Source of the DNA: JANMES01 sp038329865
Lineage (GTDB): Bacteria > Planctomycetota > Phycisphaerae > Tepidisphaerales > Tepidisphaeraceae
Length of the DNA stretch: 64,000 nt
Assembly (NCBI GenBank): GCA_038329865.1
Contig: JBBQNK010000008.1
Location: 1-64,000 of the forward strand
Direction: 5' to 3'
Under the pieces are notes generated by a model. That model did not search any database. It was not told the origin of the DNA and saw nothing but the letters and a program-made list of their open reading frames with translations. Of this stretch, positions 1-8,606 are shown one piece after another. Numbering within the stretch: the stretch's first letter is position 1; every line of letters begins with the position of its first letter. The translations under genes were made by a program, and so were the position numbers.

Positions 1-61
1 TGCGGCGTTCCACGTCGATCACAAAAAACATCGGCAGCTGGGTGTCCGGTTTGCCTCGCAT
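1..61 (-). CDS. N-terminal start of a probable IS transposase (cut by window edge)
   Basis: Only the first 20 codons are visible. They begin with MRGKPDTQLPMFFVIDVERR and are preceded by a strong Shine-Dalgarno sequence (AGGAGG, 6 bases before the ATG at 61). The pattern MRGK-x-D-x-Q-x-x-M-F-x-x-(I/V)-D-(V/L)-E-x-R resembles the N terminus of DDE transposases of the IS5/IS1182 type as I remember them. The rest lies outside the window, so neither the catalytic residues nor an inverted repeat can be checked. It could instead be a conserved hypothetical gene. The family call is an inference; the start codon and ribosome binding site are seen directly. Confidence 0.45.
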   Translation of the reverse strand, partial: MRGKPDTQLPMFFVIDVERR

Positions 62-146
62 CGATCGGCCTCCTGATCAACACCCGACAGCGTAGCGCGA
101 TCGACGAAGGACAACAAGCGTTTTGCAGCAGCCTGCTAGCCCACCA

Positions 147-1058
147 TTATTCGGCTTCAAGAAATGATTTGAGATCCGCTTCATTCACCGTCGGATTGCC
201 GCCGCTGACGTTATCAAGCCGGCCCTGCTTCATCCAGACCGCGAGTTGATCGACCAGTTCGAATACGTGCGCGAACGAATCGGCCACGAAGAGCAGCGGC
301 TGATAGGAATCGATTTCGAACGCCTGATTGATCACCCACTCCAACTGCAGCGGGTAGCGCTGCACCTTGGGTGACACGATGGCGTGCTCGATCTCGCCGT
401 ACGAGCTGAGCAGCCCGCTGCCGTACACCTTGACCGTTCCGCCGTCGCGCATCAGGCCGAACTCGATCGTGAACCAGAAAAACCGCGACAGGGCGCGGAG
501 AATGCTCTCCATCTTCAACAGGCGATCATGCTCGTCGGCGATGCTCTGCACGTGCTGCGCCGCCTCGCGCGCGAATTGGCCGAATCGCACGAGCACGTCG
601 GCGAAGGCGCGGTCGGTGTGCATGGGCACGTGGCCGGCGATGTCGTGGAAGATGTCCGGCTCAGGGAGGTAATCGAGGCGGTTGGCGTCGCGAATCGTGA
701 TGGTGGTCGGGAACGCACGCTTGCGCAGGCAGTCAAAGAAGTGATAAGCCGGCACGTACCCGCTGACCGCCTGCGCGGCGAACCCGCTGAGCGGGCTGAG
801 GAAGCGATTCACATCGGCAATGCGCGGCACGGCATTCGGGTCGAGCGCCAGCTTAGAAACGCCCTCCATGAAACGCGTATTGGCGTACTTTTCCCACTTC
901 GGCCGGATACGCGCGAAGAGCTGCCGCCAGGCCTCGTGATTTTGCGGGGTGTAAAGTTCGTACGGCTGCTCGATGAAAATATCGCCGTGCGATTTCGCCT
1001 GCTCGATAAACGCGGCGTGGTTGGTCGTGAGTCCCTTGGCGATTGTTTCGTTCGACAT
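147..1058 (-). CDS. phhA: Phenylalanine 4-hydroxylase
   Basis: Iron- and pterin-dependent monooxygenase that converts phenylalanine to tyrosine, feeding the tyrosine-degradation genes just upstream on the same strand. The 303-residue protein is the usual size for bacterial single-domain enzymes. The iron site is clear: HDIAGH at about residues 138-143 supplies the two histidines, and the glutamate of WFTIEFG near residue 199 is the third ligand. The ATG at 1058 is chosen over a 52-residue upstream extension because it has GAGGG about 8 bases upstream and gives the family N terminus; the extension would also overlap the neighbouring flavin reductase gene. No pterin-4a-carbinolamine dehydratase gene is visible nearby. 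Confidence 0.95.
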   Translation of the reverse strand: MSNETIAKGLTTNHAAFIEQAKSHGDIFIEQPYELYTPQNHEAWRQLFARIRPKWEKYANTRFMEGVSKLALDPNAVPRIADVNRFLSPLSGFAAQAVSGYVPAYHFFDCLRKRAFPTTITIRDANRLDYLPEPDIFHDIAGHVPMHTDRAFADVLVRFGQFAREAAQHVQSIADEHDRLLKMESILRALSRFFWFTIEFGLMRDGGTVKVYGSGLLSSYGEIEHAIVSPKVQRYPLQLEWVINQAFEIDSYQPLLFVADSFAHVFELVDQLAVWMKQGRLDNVSGGNPTVNEADLKSFLEAE

Positions 1059-1074
1059 ACGCTTTCCCTCGCAC

Positions 1075-1716
1075 TTATTTCTTCGGAACTGTTGGTCGGG
1101 CGAGATCAAACCGGTCGCGCGTTCGCGTGTAGGCTGATGCGCCGAGCCGACCGACAGTGTCGACCTTTTCCGGATCGATCTGCCCGGTTGCATCGAGTAC
1201 CGCATCGTTGGCATGAATCAGCACCACCCGCCCGATGACCACATTCGCCGACAGCGGGCCGTCACCGACTTTCACGATCTCGTGCAGCACGCATTCCATC
1301 TGCACCGGCGACTCCTTCACCCGCGGCGGCCGAACCTTGTGCGACGGAACTGCAGTAAGCCCGCAGGCGGCGAACTCGCTCTCCTCCGGCGGAAAATCGG
1401 CGGACGTGTCGTTCATCACTCTCGCCAATGCCTCGGGGACGATGTTGATCACGAACTGCTTGGTGGCTTCGATATTCAGGATCGTATCTTTCCGGCTGCC
1501 GTCGCGACGATTGACGGGCGAGAACATCACCGCCGGCGGGTTGGCGCCTACGCCGTTGAAGAACGAAAACGGCGCGAGATTCGCCACGCCGCTGGCCGAG
1601 AGAGTCGACACCCACGCGATCGGGCGCGGCGTTATGGCGGCCGTCAGGTGACGGTAGATTTCGGGGACGGGCATGTGGTCTGGATCGATCAGCATGATTT
1701 TATCTCGGTTGTCCAT
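1075..1716 (-). CDS. Flavin reductase family protein (FMN-binding split barrel)
   Basis: A 213-residue protein of the flavin reductase / DIM6-NTAB split-barrel family. The N-terminal block PRPIAWVSTLSASGVANLAPFSFFNGVGANPP, which I read in pieces across residues 31-63, is typical of the flavin-binding core of this family. Such proteins supply reduced FMN/FAD to a monooxygenase or act on unknown substrates. The gene lies between homogentisate dioxygenase and phenylalanine hydroxylase in the same operon and overlaps the dioxygenase gene by 17 bases; an ATG at 1695 would avoid the overlap and is an equally reasonable start. No partner oxygenase is visible, so its role in aromatic amino acid breakdown is inferred from position only. 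Confidence 0.8.
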   Translation of the reverse strand: MDNRDKIMLIDPDHMPVPEIYRHLTAAITPRPIAWVSTLSASGVANLAPFSFFNGVGANPPAVMFSPVNRRDGSRKDTILNIEATKQFVINIVPEALARVMNDTSADFPPEESEFAACGLTAVPSHKVRPPRVKESPVQMECVLHEIVKVGDGPLSANVVIGRVVLIHANDAVLDATGQIDPEKVDTVGRLGASAYTRTRDRFDLARPTVPKK

Positions 1717-2908
1717 CGACGGCCGCAGGGCCGCCCGTTTCCAGCCAGCTGCTGGAATACTTCGGATCGTCCAGTTTCATCGCCTGCGTTGTGACGTGCA
1801 ACGGCCGTTCGGTGTCGAACATCACAGCTAGTTCCTCCGTCCGCACGGCGGCCATGCTCGCCTTGATCGTGCCCGGGTGCGGCCCGTGCGGGATTCCGGC
1901 CGGGTGATGCGAAATCGACCCCGCCGACACGCCGCGCCGCGAGCCGAATTGCCCGCGAACGTAAAACAAAACTTCGTCCGATTCGGTATTCGAGTGCACG
2001 TACGGAACTTTGATCGCCTCGGGGTGATGATCCAAAAACCGCGGCGCAAAAGTGCAGATGACAAATCCGCGCCCCTCAAACGTCTGCTGGTACGGCGGCG
2101 GCAGGTGAACCGTGCCGGTAAGCGGCTCGAAATCCATCGCGTTGAACGTGTAGGGATACACCATTCCGTCCCAGCCGACGACGTCGAACGGATGATGCGC
2201 AAGCACCGTGCGCGTCAGCCGCGATCCGTCTTTCACCAGCACGGGCGTGTCCTGTTCCTTGTCGATCACCAGCAACGTGCTCGGGCCGTGGAAATCGCGC
2301 TCGGAGTACGGCGCGCCGAGTTGAAGCTGGCCATCAGGATTGTAGTAGCGCTTAGGCAGACGGATATCACCGTGGCCTTCAAGGATGAGATGGTCTTCCG
2401 CGTTCACGTCGGTCGGGACGATGCGATACGTCGTGCCGCGCGGGATGACGATGTAATCATCCGCGCGGTACGGCAATACGCCGAACGAACTCTCGATCAC
2501 CCCGCCGCCGGATGAAATGAAGATCACTTCATCCGCCCCGCCGTTGCGGTAAAGCTCCGCCTGCGGCTGGGCCGGGCGGCAGCGCCAGCAAGTCATGTCG
2601 GCGTTGAAGAGCAGCGGCACTCGGCCGGCGATGACTTCGCCCGCACGCGGCATCTGCTGCGAAAGCAGATGCCGGTGCTGCAGCGGCAGGCCGGGCACTG
2701 CCTGCAGCGCCATCTCGCCGACCAGCTCCGTTGATTTCACCCGCGTCGGCGGACGGGTGTGATAGAGGATCGAATACGCGCGATCGAACCCCGCCGTCGT
2801 CACCACGTGCTCGTAGTACAGCCCTTCGTTCAGGAAGCTTTCGCCTTCGCGCTTCAGGCGCGTGTGACGCTTCGGCGGGATGAGTCCCATCTGTTTGTAG
2901 ATTGGCAT
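1700..2908 (-). CDS. hmgA: Homogentisate 1,2-dioxygenase
   Basis: Ring-opening non-heme iron dioxygenase that converts homogentisate to maleylacetoacetate. The 402-residue cupin protein shows the C-terminal core with PYVHSNTESDEVLFYVRG (about residues 310-327) and HHPAGIPHGPHPG (about 342-354), which carry the iron-binding histidines and glutamate. It is somewhat shorter than the roughly 430-450 residue proteobacterial and animal enzymes, mainly at the N terminus (MPIYKQMGLIPPKRH). It lies 13 bases downstream of fumarylacetoacetase in an operon encoding successive pathway steps. The start has GAGAGGAGCT a few bases upstream on the coding strand. Confidence 0.93.
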   Translation of the reverse strand: MPIYKQMGLIPPKRHTRLKREGESFLNEGLYYEHVVTTAGFDRAYSILYHTRPPTRVKSTELVGEMALQAVPGLPLQHRHLLSQQMPRAGEVIAGRVPLLFNADMTCWRCRPAQPQAELYRNGGADEVIFISSGGGVIESSFGVLPYRADDYIVIPRGTTYRIVPTDVNAEDHLILEGHGDIRLPKRYYNPDGQLQLGAPYSERDFHGPSTLLVIDKEQDTPVLVKDGSRLTRTVLAHHPFDVVGWDGMVYPYTFNAMDFEPLTGTVHLPPPYQQTFEGRGFVICTFAPRFLDHHPEAIKVPYVHSNTESDEVLFYVRGQFGSRRGVSAGSISHHPAGIPHGPHPGTIKASMAAVRTEELAVMFDTERPLHVTTQAMKLDDPKYSSSWLETGGPAAVDGQPR

Positions 2909-2921
2909 GACAGCTCCTCTC

Positions 2922-3851
2922 TCAACGCACCGGCCGAGACACGATGCGTGTTCGCAACACGCCCAGCCGCTCGATTTCGAGTTCCACGACGTCGCCCGGC
3001 TTGAGCCACCCGCCGGTATTTTCAGCGCCGAGTTCCAGGATGCAGCCGGTGCCGACGGTGCCGCTGCCGATCAGGTCGCCCGACAGCAAATCCGCATCGC
3101 GCGATGCCTGCGCGATCAACTGCGGCCAGGTAAAGTACATGCTAGCGGCGTTGCCGCGTGATAATTCTTTGCCGTTGACTCGAGCCGACATCTCCAGCGA
3201 GAGTCGGCCGGCGGAATCGATCCGATCGGCCAATTCATCCAGCGTCACCAGCACCGGCCCGACGGCCGTCGCGAAATCCTTCCCCTTGGCGGGGCCGAGA
3301 CCGACAGGCACCTCTCGCCGCTGCAGATCGCGGGCGCTGAGGTCATTGAGAATTGAAAACCCGGCGATGTGGTTCCACGCATCGCCCACTGCGATGTCGC
3401 GACCGCCGCGGCCGATGACGGCGGCGAGTTCCAGCTCGTAATCGAGCTCGACCGATTCCGCAGGCGCGAAAACGCTCGCATCGTTCCCCACCAGCGCCAC
3501 AGGATTGGAAAAGTAAAACACCGGCTGCGCGTACCACGCAGGTTCCATCTTCAGACCCCGCTTCGCCCGGCTGGTGCTGACGTGTTGTTCGAATGCGTAA
3601 AAATCGCGAAAGGTTGCCGGCCGAGGAATCGGCGGGAGGAATCGCTCGAACGACCGCGGCACCGCGGTCGAGGCATTCACTGCCGCGCGTAATGAGTACA
3701 GGTGCGTAAGCGCGTGTTCGATAGAATTCCACCGCTTCCCGTCCGCGCCGGCCGGCAGGTCGCGCAGCGGAACCCATCCGCCCGCGCGCTCTACCACGCC
3801 CATCCGCGTGTCGTCACTGGGGCTGAGAACGGTCGCTAATCGCATAGCCAA
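2922..3851 (-). CDS. Fumarylacetoacetate hydrolase family protein (fumarylacetoacetase)
   Basis: A 309-residue FAH-fold hydrolase, expected to split fumarylacetoacetate into fumarate and acetoacetate as the last step of homogentisate degradation. The family motifs are visible: ELDYELELAAVIG near residues 144-156 and SILNDLSARDLQ near 179-190, with the acidic metal ligands. It belongs to the short bacterial group rather than the roughly 420-residue eukaryotic type. The substrate is assigned from its position between HPPD and homogentisate dioxygenase. No maleylacetoacetate isomerase gene is visible, so either it lies elsewhere or this protein handles maleylacetoacetate directly. The second in-frame ATG (3845) is an alternative start. 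Confidence 0.85.
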   Translation of the reverse strand: MAMRLATVLSPSDDTRMGVVERAGGWVPLRDLPAGADGKRWNSIEHALTHLYSLRAAVNASTAVPRSFERFLPPIPRPATFRDFYAFEQHVSTSRAKRGLKMEPAWYAQPVFYFSNPVALVGNDASVFAPAESVELDYELELAAVIGRGGRDIAVGDAWNHIAGFSILNDLSARDLQRREVPVGLGPAKGKDFATAVGPVLVTLDELADRIDSAGRLSLEMSARVNGKELSRGNAASMYFTWPQLIAQASRDADLLSGDLIGSGTVGTGCILELGAENTGGWLKPGDVVELEIERLGVLRTRIVSRPVR

Positions 3852-3881
3852 TCTCTTAAGTAGGGAACGTTGCGCCGCGAC

Positions 3882-5000
3882 TCAAAGCGATCCGCGCTTG
3901 GCCTGCTCGCGCTCGATCGCTTCGAACAGCGCCCGGAAATTACCCTCGCCGAAGCCCACAGAGTTGCCCCGCCGCTGGATAACTTCGTAAAACAGCGTCG
4001 GCCGATCGAACAGCGGTTGGCTGAACAGCTGCAGCAGATAACCGTCCGGCCGATCGCGATCCACCAGCACGCCAAGCGCCCGCAAATCGCCCATGTCTTC
4101 CTTGATCTCGCCGACTCGCGCGGGCAGCTCGTCGAAGTACGTGCCGGGCACTTCCAGAAACTTCATGCCACGTTTGCGCATCTCGCGCACGGTGGCAACG
4201 ATGTCCGAGGTCAGCATCGCGATGTGCTGCACACCCGGGCCGCGGTACTCGTCCAGAAATTCCTGGATCTGCGAGTTCTTGCTCGACGGCTCGTTGATCG
4301 GCAGGCGGATGTACCCTTCTTCGCTCCCCATCACCTTGCTCATCAGCGCGCTGCGGCCGGTGTTGATATCGAAATGCGCGGTGAGCTGGAAGCCGAAAAC
4401 CCGGTGATAAAAATCGCACCACTCGTCCATGTTTTCCACGTTGGCAACAAGGTGGTCGATCATCATCAGCTGGATTTCGCTGTCTTCGATCCCGCTGGCC
4501 ACGTTCACGTAGCCGGGCGCGAAGGCGTTGGAGGACAATCGCTCGATGAAGGTATGCGTGGTGTCGCCGTAGGCAGCGATGGTGGCGCCGTTGAACATGT
4601 TCTCGTGCTGATCAAGCGGTCGAACGAGTTTCGCACCGGAGCTGACGGCATGATCGATCGCCTTGGCGGCGTCGCGCACGCGGAAGGCTACGTCCTTCAC
4701 GCCGTTGCCGTGCTTGGCCAGATGAGCGCGAATCGCATCCGCTTCCGGCCCGGCGCCCTGCGCCTCGGCGAAGAGGAAGTTGATCCGCCCCTGCCCGACG
4801 ACGATCGCCTTGCGGCCTTTCAATCCGGTGGAGACATCCCCGCGCGACCGCCGGCACATGCCCAGGCAGCGCTCATGAAACTCGGCCCACTTTTCCACGT
4901 CATCGACGAAGAACTCGAGGTGATCAATCCCCCGAATTCCCAGCGGATTGTGGTCTTTAGCATCAGATGAAGACGGCGGCGAAGAGATGGCGGTGGTCAT
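3882..5000 (-). CDS. hppD: 4-Hydroxyphenylpyruvate dioxygenase
   Basis: Iron(II) dioxygenase converting 4-hydroxyphenylpyruvate to homogentisate. The 372-residue protein has two vicinal-oxygen-chelate halves: GIRGIDHLEFFVDDVE near residues 22-37 and MIDHLVANVENM near 179-190. Iron ligands are expected at that second-half histidine, at GVQHIAMLTSDI (about 255-266) and at the glutamate of the C-terminal signature GFGEGNFRALFEAIEREQ (about 348-365), which is diagnostic for HPPD. It is the first gene of the aromatic amino acid operon, and no tyrosine aminotransferase is present. GGAGTTCCG lies just before the ATG on the coding strand. Confidence 0.95.
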   Translation of the reverse strand: MTTAISSPPSSSDAKDHNPLGIRGIDHLEFFVDDVEKWAEFHERCLGMCRRSRGDVSTGLKGRKAIVVGQGRINFLFAEAQGAGPEADAIRAHLAKHGNGVKDVAFRVRDAAKAIDHAVSSGAKLVRPLDQHENMFNGATIAAYGDTTHTFIERLSSNAFAPGYVNVASGIEDSEIQLMMIDHLVANVENMDEWCDFYHRVFGFQLTAHFDINTGRSALMSKVMGSEEGYIRLPINEPSSKNSQIQEFLDEYRGPGVQHIAMLTSDIVATVREMRKRGMKFLEVPGTYFDELPARVGEIKEDMGDLRALGVLVDRDRPDGYLLQLFSQPLFDRPTLFYEVIQRRGNSVGFGEGNFRALFEAIEREQAKRGSL

Positions 5001-5184
5001 CGGAACTCCTCCAGAATCGGATCAACGATAAACCGAGCAAATTCAACCACTTGCTCTTCAACTATAGGGTTGCGACTACGGCGGTTCAACGGTATCCCGA
5101 ATGCAAAAACTGCGAAAAATATTACGAATCCCAGAATGCTTGCAGTTCTACCTTCGATTACTCAAATATCGAGCCGCCGATTGA

Positions 5185-5683
<499 letters not shown>

Positions 5684-5864
5684 TTTGACCTTTCCCCCTA
5701 AACCAAGTCCACCCGATGTGTTAGTTTTCGTGTGCTTGACCCTCTCCCCAACTCTAGTCCAATCTAAATGTGAAAAGCCGGCTTTGATTCGGCCCGGTTC
5801 TCCTGGCTCAGTCGTTTCAGGCTCAAGGATGTGAACCCGCTCTATCTACATGAAACATCCAAAT

Positions 5865-5885
5865 TGCGTCATAGTACCTGACGCA
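5865..5885. promoter_or_regulatory. Inverted repeat TGCGTCA-N7-TGACGCA, possible operator
   Basis: A perfect 7-bp inverted repeat with a 7-nt spacer lies 67 bases upstream of the small gene starting at 5952. Spacing and symmetry fit a dimeric regulator site. No -35/-10 pair stands out, so the operator role is inferred only from symmetry and position. Confidence 0.35.
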
Positions 5886-5951
5886 CTTAGCCCTCCGCTC
5901 ATCCATCACTTTCCCCGACACTAACCGCCCTTGTGGGCAAGGAGTTTTTTC

Positions 5952-6182
5952 ATGCCTCTTTCGATCAACGTAGGCCTTAGCCGAAAGGCCAGCAAGGACT
6001 ACCAGTCCACCGGCGTCTCGATCAACGTCACCGCCGAACTGGATCAGTCCCTGCTCGCCCGGCCCGACGAACTGCAGCAGCAAATCGGTGACCTGTACGC
6101 TCAGGCGGAACAGGCCCTCGACCGGCAGTCCACTCCGCCGCAGGCCGAACGACCCAATGACACCCGTGGCGGAATATCGTAA
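5952..6182 (+). CDS. Small conserved-looking hypothetical protein (76 aa)
   Basis: The ATG at 5952 has GGAG nine bases upstream in AAGGAGTTTTTTC, so this start is preferred to an upstream GTG at 5931. The 76-residue product begins MPLSINVGLSRKASKDYQST and continues with a hydrophilic body ending in a helical segment (DELQQQIGDLYAQAEQALDR). Similar short proteins with an N-terminal NVGLSRK-x-S-x-x-(D/N)-Y pattern are, to my memory, frequent unannotated genes in planctomycete genomes, often near recombinases. I do not know a function. It stands alone between the regulator remnant and the next hypothetical gene, behind a possible operator at 5865-5885. Confidence 0.65.
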   Translation: MPLSINVGLSRKASKDYQSTGVSINVTAELDQSLLARPDELQQQIGDLYAQAEQALDRQSTPPQAERPNDTRGGIS

Positions 6183-6335
6183 TGACATTGCAGGCGCGTG
6201 AGCGTTACTAGCGGCAACGATCAACAGTGCATGCGTAGTTTAAAGTCCTTCGGTCGGTGACTTTTTGGCTGTTTGGAGGCAGTTGTTCTAGTCCTGCATC
6301 AAACTGGGGGGTGCGGATTCGCTTCGACCGGAATT

Positions 6336-6908
6336 TTATTTCGTGTCAATCAGCCAGGCGGACAGACCCGGCAGGACGAGACCATCTAGACGACCATCGG
6401 CGATAATTGCATATTCATTGGTCCGTAAGCAGGCAGGCATTGCCTGTTCGTGAGTTCCAAAGAGAGCGTAGTATCCGCCTCGAGATTTCAGCTGGCCATT
6501 CACAAAGAACTTGAACTCCTGGAATCCAGACAGTGGTCCCCACGTGACATAGCGGACGAAATCAATGTGAATCATCTGTTGTTGAAACTCGAATTCACAA
6601 TGGAGGTGCCTGGGCGTTGTCTTGTGCTTGGCCTTGGTCTTGTCCGACCGATAGTTCGCATCGTCTTCCGCCAGGCTCCAGTTCACCGCGAGCGGAACCC
6701 TGCGCCATCGCTTTCCGTCGATGGTCATGTCGAACAGTTGTCCGGCTCGTGCAGCCTCCAATTCTTCGAGCGACGGCTCGTCGCCGGTCCAAGGCGAAGG
6801 TCGATGCTCGTTTTGGAGAAAGGCGGAGTAGAACATCCATCCGTCCTTGATCGCGTCGTCGAGGTTGCCCATAGGGCATGCACTGGGATTTGGGCTGTTG
6901 CTCGTCAT
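6336..6908 (-). CDS. Hypothetical protein (190 aa)
   Basis: I do not recognise this family. The composition is protein-like: rich in W, F and Y, with an acidic N-terminal part (WTGDEPSLEELEAARAG) and a beta-rich second half (HLHCEFEFQQQMIHIDFVRY, then FQEFKFFVNGQLKS). There is no signal peptide or membrane segment. The ATG at 6908 has AAGG about 9 bases upstream. It has no operon partner; the flanking gaps are 153 bp and a longer unassigned stretch. Its isolated position in the 5-10 kb accessory region suggests acquired cargo, but that is inference. Confidence 0.6.
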   Translation of the reverse strand: MTSNSPNPSACPMGNLDDAIKDGWMFYSAFLQNEHRPSPWTGDEPSLEELEAARAGQLFDMTIDGKRWRRVPLAVNWSLAEDDANYRSDKTKAKHKTTPRHLHCEFEFQQQMIHIDFVRYVTWGPLSGFQEFKFFVNGQLKSRGGYYALFGTHEQAMPACLRTNEYAIIADGRLDGLVLPGLSAWLIDTK

Positions 6909-7465
6909 ATCGATCTACCTTACTTACGGCGAGATCGACAAAGTAATAACGCCGCCAATCCAAGTTGAAAGTGTAGAAATCGGTACTGACAACACTGTGT
7001 CATGGCACATTTATTTCGATATGGGGAAAGATGCTGCCGTCCATGCGTGCGTTGTTACGCATCGTCGCATGCATCAATCTTGATGAAACTGTGAAGGTCG
7101 GAGATGCCTGATGATTGAGGGCGAGACGGGTCGTTCGGAATTTGCCGACCACGTGTGCTGGACATCGCAATACAGCAACCGAAGTCGCCCAATCGAAACT
7201 TCGGCTTCCGTTGCTCTTCCCGTCGCAGCCAATCGTCGCTGGAGCAGGCGAAGGACGTTTGGCAGTGAGATCAGCCGCCCGTGCCGCACCGATTCGCGGA
7301 GGTCGCGGACCGTCCGGGCCAGCGCCAATCGGAACATTCGCTCACGCGTCATGGCCGAAAGGCGGGTTGGTTTGGCGGGGGCCATCATGGCTTTCCGTAC
7401 CGTGAGGTCGATTCCATCGCGTCGTGCATGATCCCACCCTCGCCCACGCCACTGACATCCATATG
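6909..7465. other. Stretch without a confident gene
   Basis: This 557-bp gap holds only doubtful reading frames: a plus-strand frame ending at 7083, with a hydrophobic stretch and protein-like wording (TPPIQVESVEIGTDNTVSW), and the minus-strand frame at 7074-7388 listed separately. The first could be the end of a decayed gene. No repeat, tRNA or clear terminator was seen. Confidence 0.4.
7074..7388 (-). CDS. Doubtful small hypothetical protein (104 aa)
   Basis: A 104-residue frame starting at tandem ATGs with GGAAAG about 6 bases upstream. The centre is arginine- and leucine-rich and predicted helical (LALARTVRDLRESVRHGRL, then LPNVLRLLQRRLAATG), which could be a real small basic helical protein. 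However, two plus-strand frames are also open here, as is common in GC-rich DNA, and no family is recognisable. It lies convergent to nothing and just downstream of the WYL regulator on the same strand (77-bp gap), so it could be co-transcribed with it. Confidence 0.3.
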   Translation of the reverse strand: MMAPAKPTRLSAMTRERMFRLALARTVRDLRESVRHGRLISLPNVLRLLQRRLAATGRATEAEVSIGRLRLLYCDVQHTWSANSERPVSPSIIRHLRPSQFHQD

Positions 7466-8467
7466 TCAGGACGATGTTTGGGTAGGTATTTTATATAGCG
7501 CGACCATGTCCAATGCCAGCGTTTTCACGCGATCAGCCAGCTCGGGAGGCTGGATCACGCGGCAGTGGGGGCCCATGCTCAAGATCCACCAGACAATCTC
7601 GTCCAGGCCGTCCACCTTGCAGGTGAAGGTGATCGAGCCGTCATCGTTCCAGGCCACGTCCTGGGTCGTATGCCACTGCGTATCGGAAATCGTGTCTGCG
7701 AACTCCTTATCGAACAGCAATTCGACGGCATAGCTCTTCGCGCCGCGGATCATGCGCCAGGCGTTGCCCAGGTGTTTTTCGGCGTTGAAGGTCGCCGGGA
7801 TCTCGTAGCCGATGTCAGTCGGCTCGGTCTGCGTGAAGCGGCTCAGCTTAAGACAGCGCACTTCTTTTCTACCCGCGTGGTAGCCCAGGACGTACCAGGC
7901 CCGCTGATTGAACAGCAGCGTGTAGGGGCGAAAGAGGAATGCATTCTTATCTGTCACCTTACCATTGGTCATGGAGTCGTACTTGCAGCGGAGCGCCTTC
8001 CGCGACGACAACGCCGTCCGCACTGTTTCGTAGACATCCGCCATCCCCTCAGGCGGGGCCGCGGCCGCCAGCTTGATCGACACGCGGTCATCCAGCCGTT
8101 CGAGTTCGTCGCGGATCTTGGCCGGCAACTGGCCGCGGATCTTCGTGATGGCCCGCCCGGCCGCCTTGGTGAAAGGGATCTGCTCGGCGCCCCCGACGTG
8201 CTCGGCCAGCGCGGCCAGGGCCAGCGATTCGTCCAGCGTGAGTTGCACCGGCGGGAGGAAGAAATCGCGTCGAATCGAGTAGCACTTCTTTTCGTCGTCG
8301 TAAAAGTAGGGGATGCCGGCGCCCTGCAGCATCTGCAGGTCGCGGTAGGTCGTCCGCTCGGTCGTGCCGCATTCAGCGGCGATCCGCGAGGCCGTCCAGC
8401 CGGTGGAGCCTTGAATCAGCGTAAGGATTTTCAGCAGTCGGTGGATTCGAGAATAGTCTGCCGCCAT
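7466..8467 (-). CDS. WYL-domain transcriptional regulator (HTH + WYL)
   Basis: A 333-residue regulator with an N-terminal winged HTH (YSRIHRLLKILTLIQ, then WTASRIAAECGTTERTTYRD at about residues 23-42), followed by a long linker and a WYL domain (about 145-240; PYTLLFNQRAWYVLGYHAGR carries the W-Y-V/L core) and the WCX C-terminal extension. WYL proteins bind nucleic acid or nucleotide-type ligands and often control defence or DNA-damage genes. It is divergent from the ARPP-1-type gene at 8607 across a 139-bp gap, the classic arrangement for a regulator and its target. The regulation is inferred; no operator was identified. Confidence 0.9.
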   Translation of the reverse strand: MAADYSRIHRLLKILTLIQGSTGWTASRIAAECGTTERTTYRDLQMLQGAGIPYFYDDEKKCYSIRRDFFLPPVQLTLDESLALAALAEHVGGAEQIPFTKAAGRAITKIRGQLPAKIRDELERLDDRVSIKLAAAAPPEGMADVYETVRTALSSRKALRCKYDSMTNGKVTDKNAFLFRPYTLLFNQRAWYVLGYHAGRKEVRCLKLSRFTQTEPTDIGYEIPATFNAEKHLGNAWRMIRGAKSYAVELLFDKEFADTISDTQWHTTQDVAWNDDGSITFTCKVDGLDEIVWWILSMGPHCRVIQPPELADRVKTLALDMVALYKIPTQTSS

Positions 8468-8606
8468 GCGAGGTGCCCCGGGTTGATGTTGGGATCAATG
8501 ATACCGGCTCGATATCGCTTTCCCACTGCCGCCAATTTGCCTCTGACATAGGGACGTCACTCCGGCCTTCTATTCATGTCGCAGCTCAATTGAAAGGAGC
8601 ATGCCC

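Noticed and set aside
384..1238. 284-residue plus-strand frame opposite phhA
   Set aside because: Antisense to a certain gene, Arg/His/Val-rich with no motif.
3870..4970. 366-residue plus-strand frame opposite hppD
   Set aside because: Antisense shadow; HPPD motifs on the other strand are decisive.
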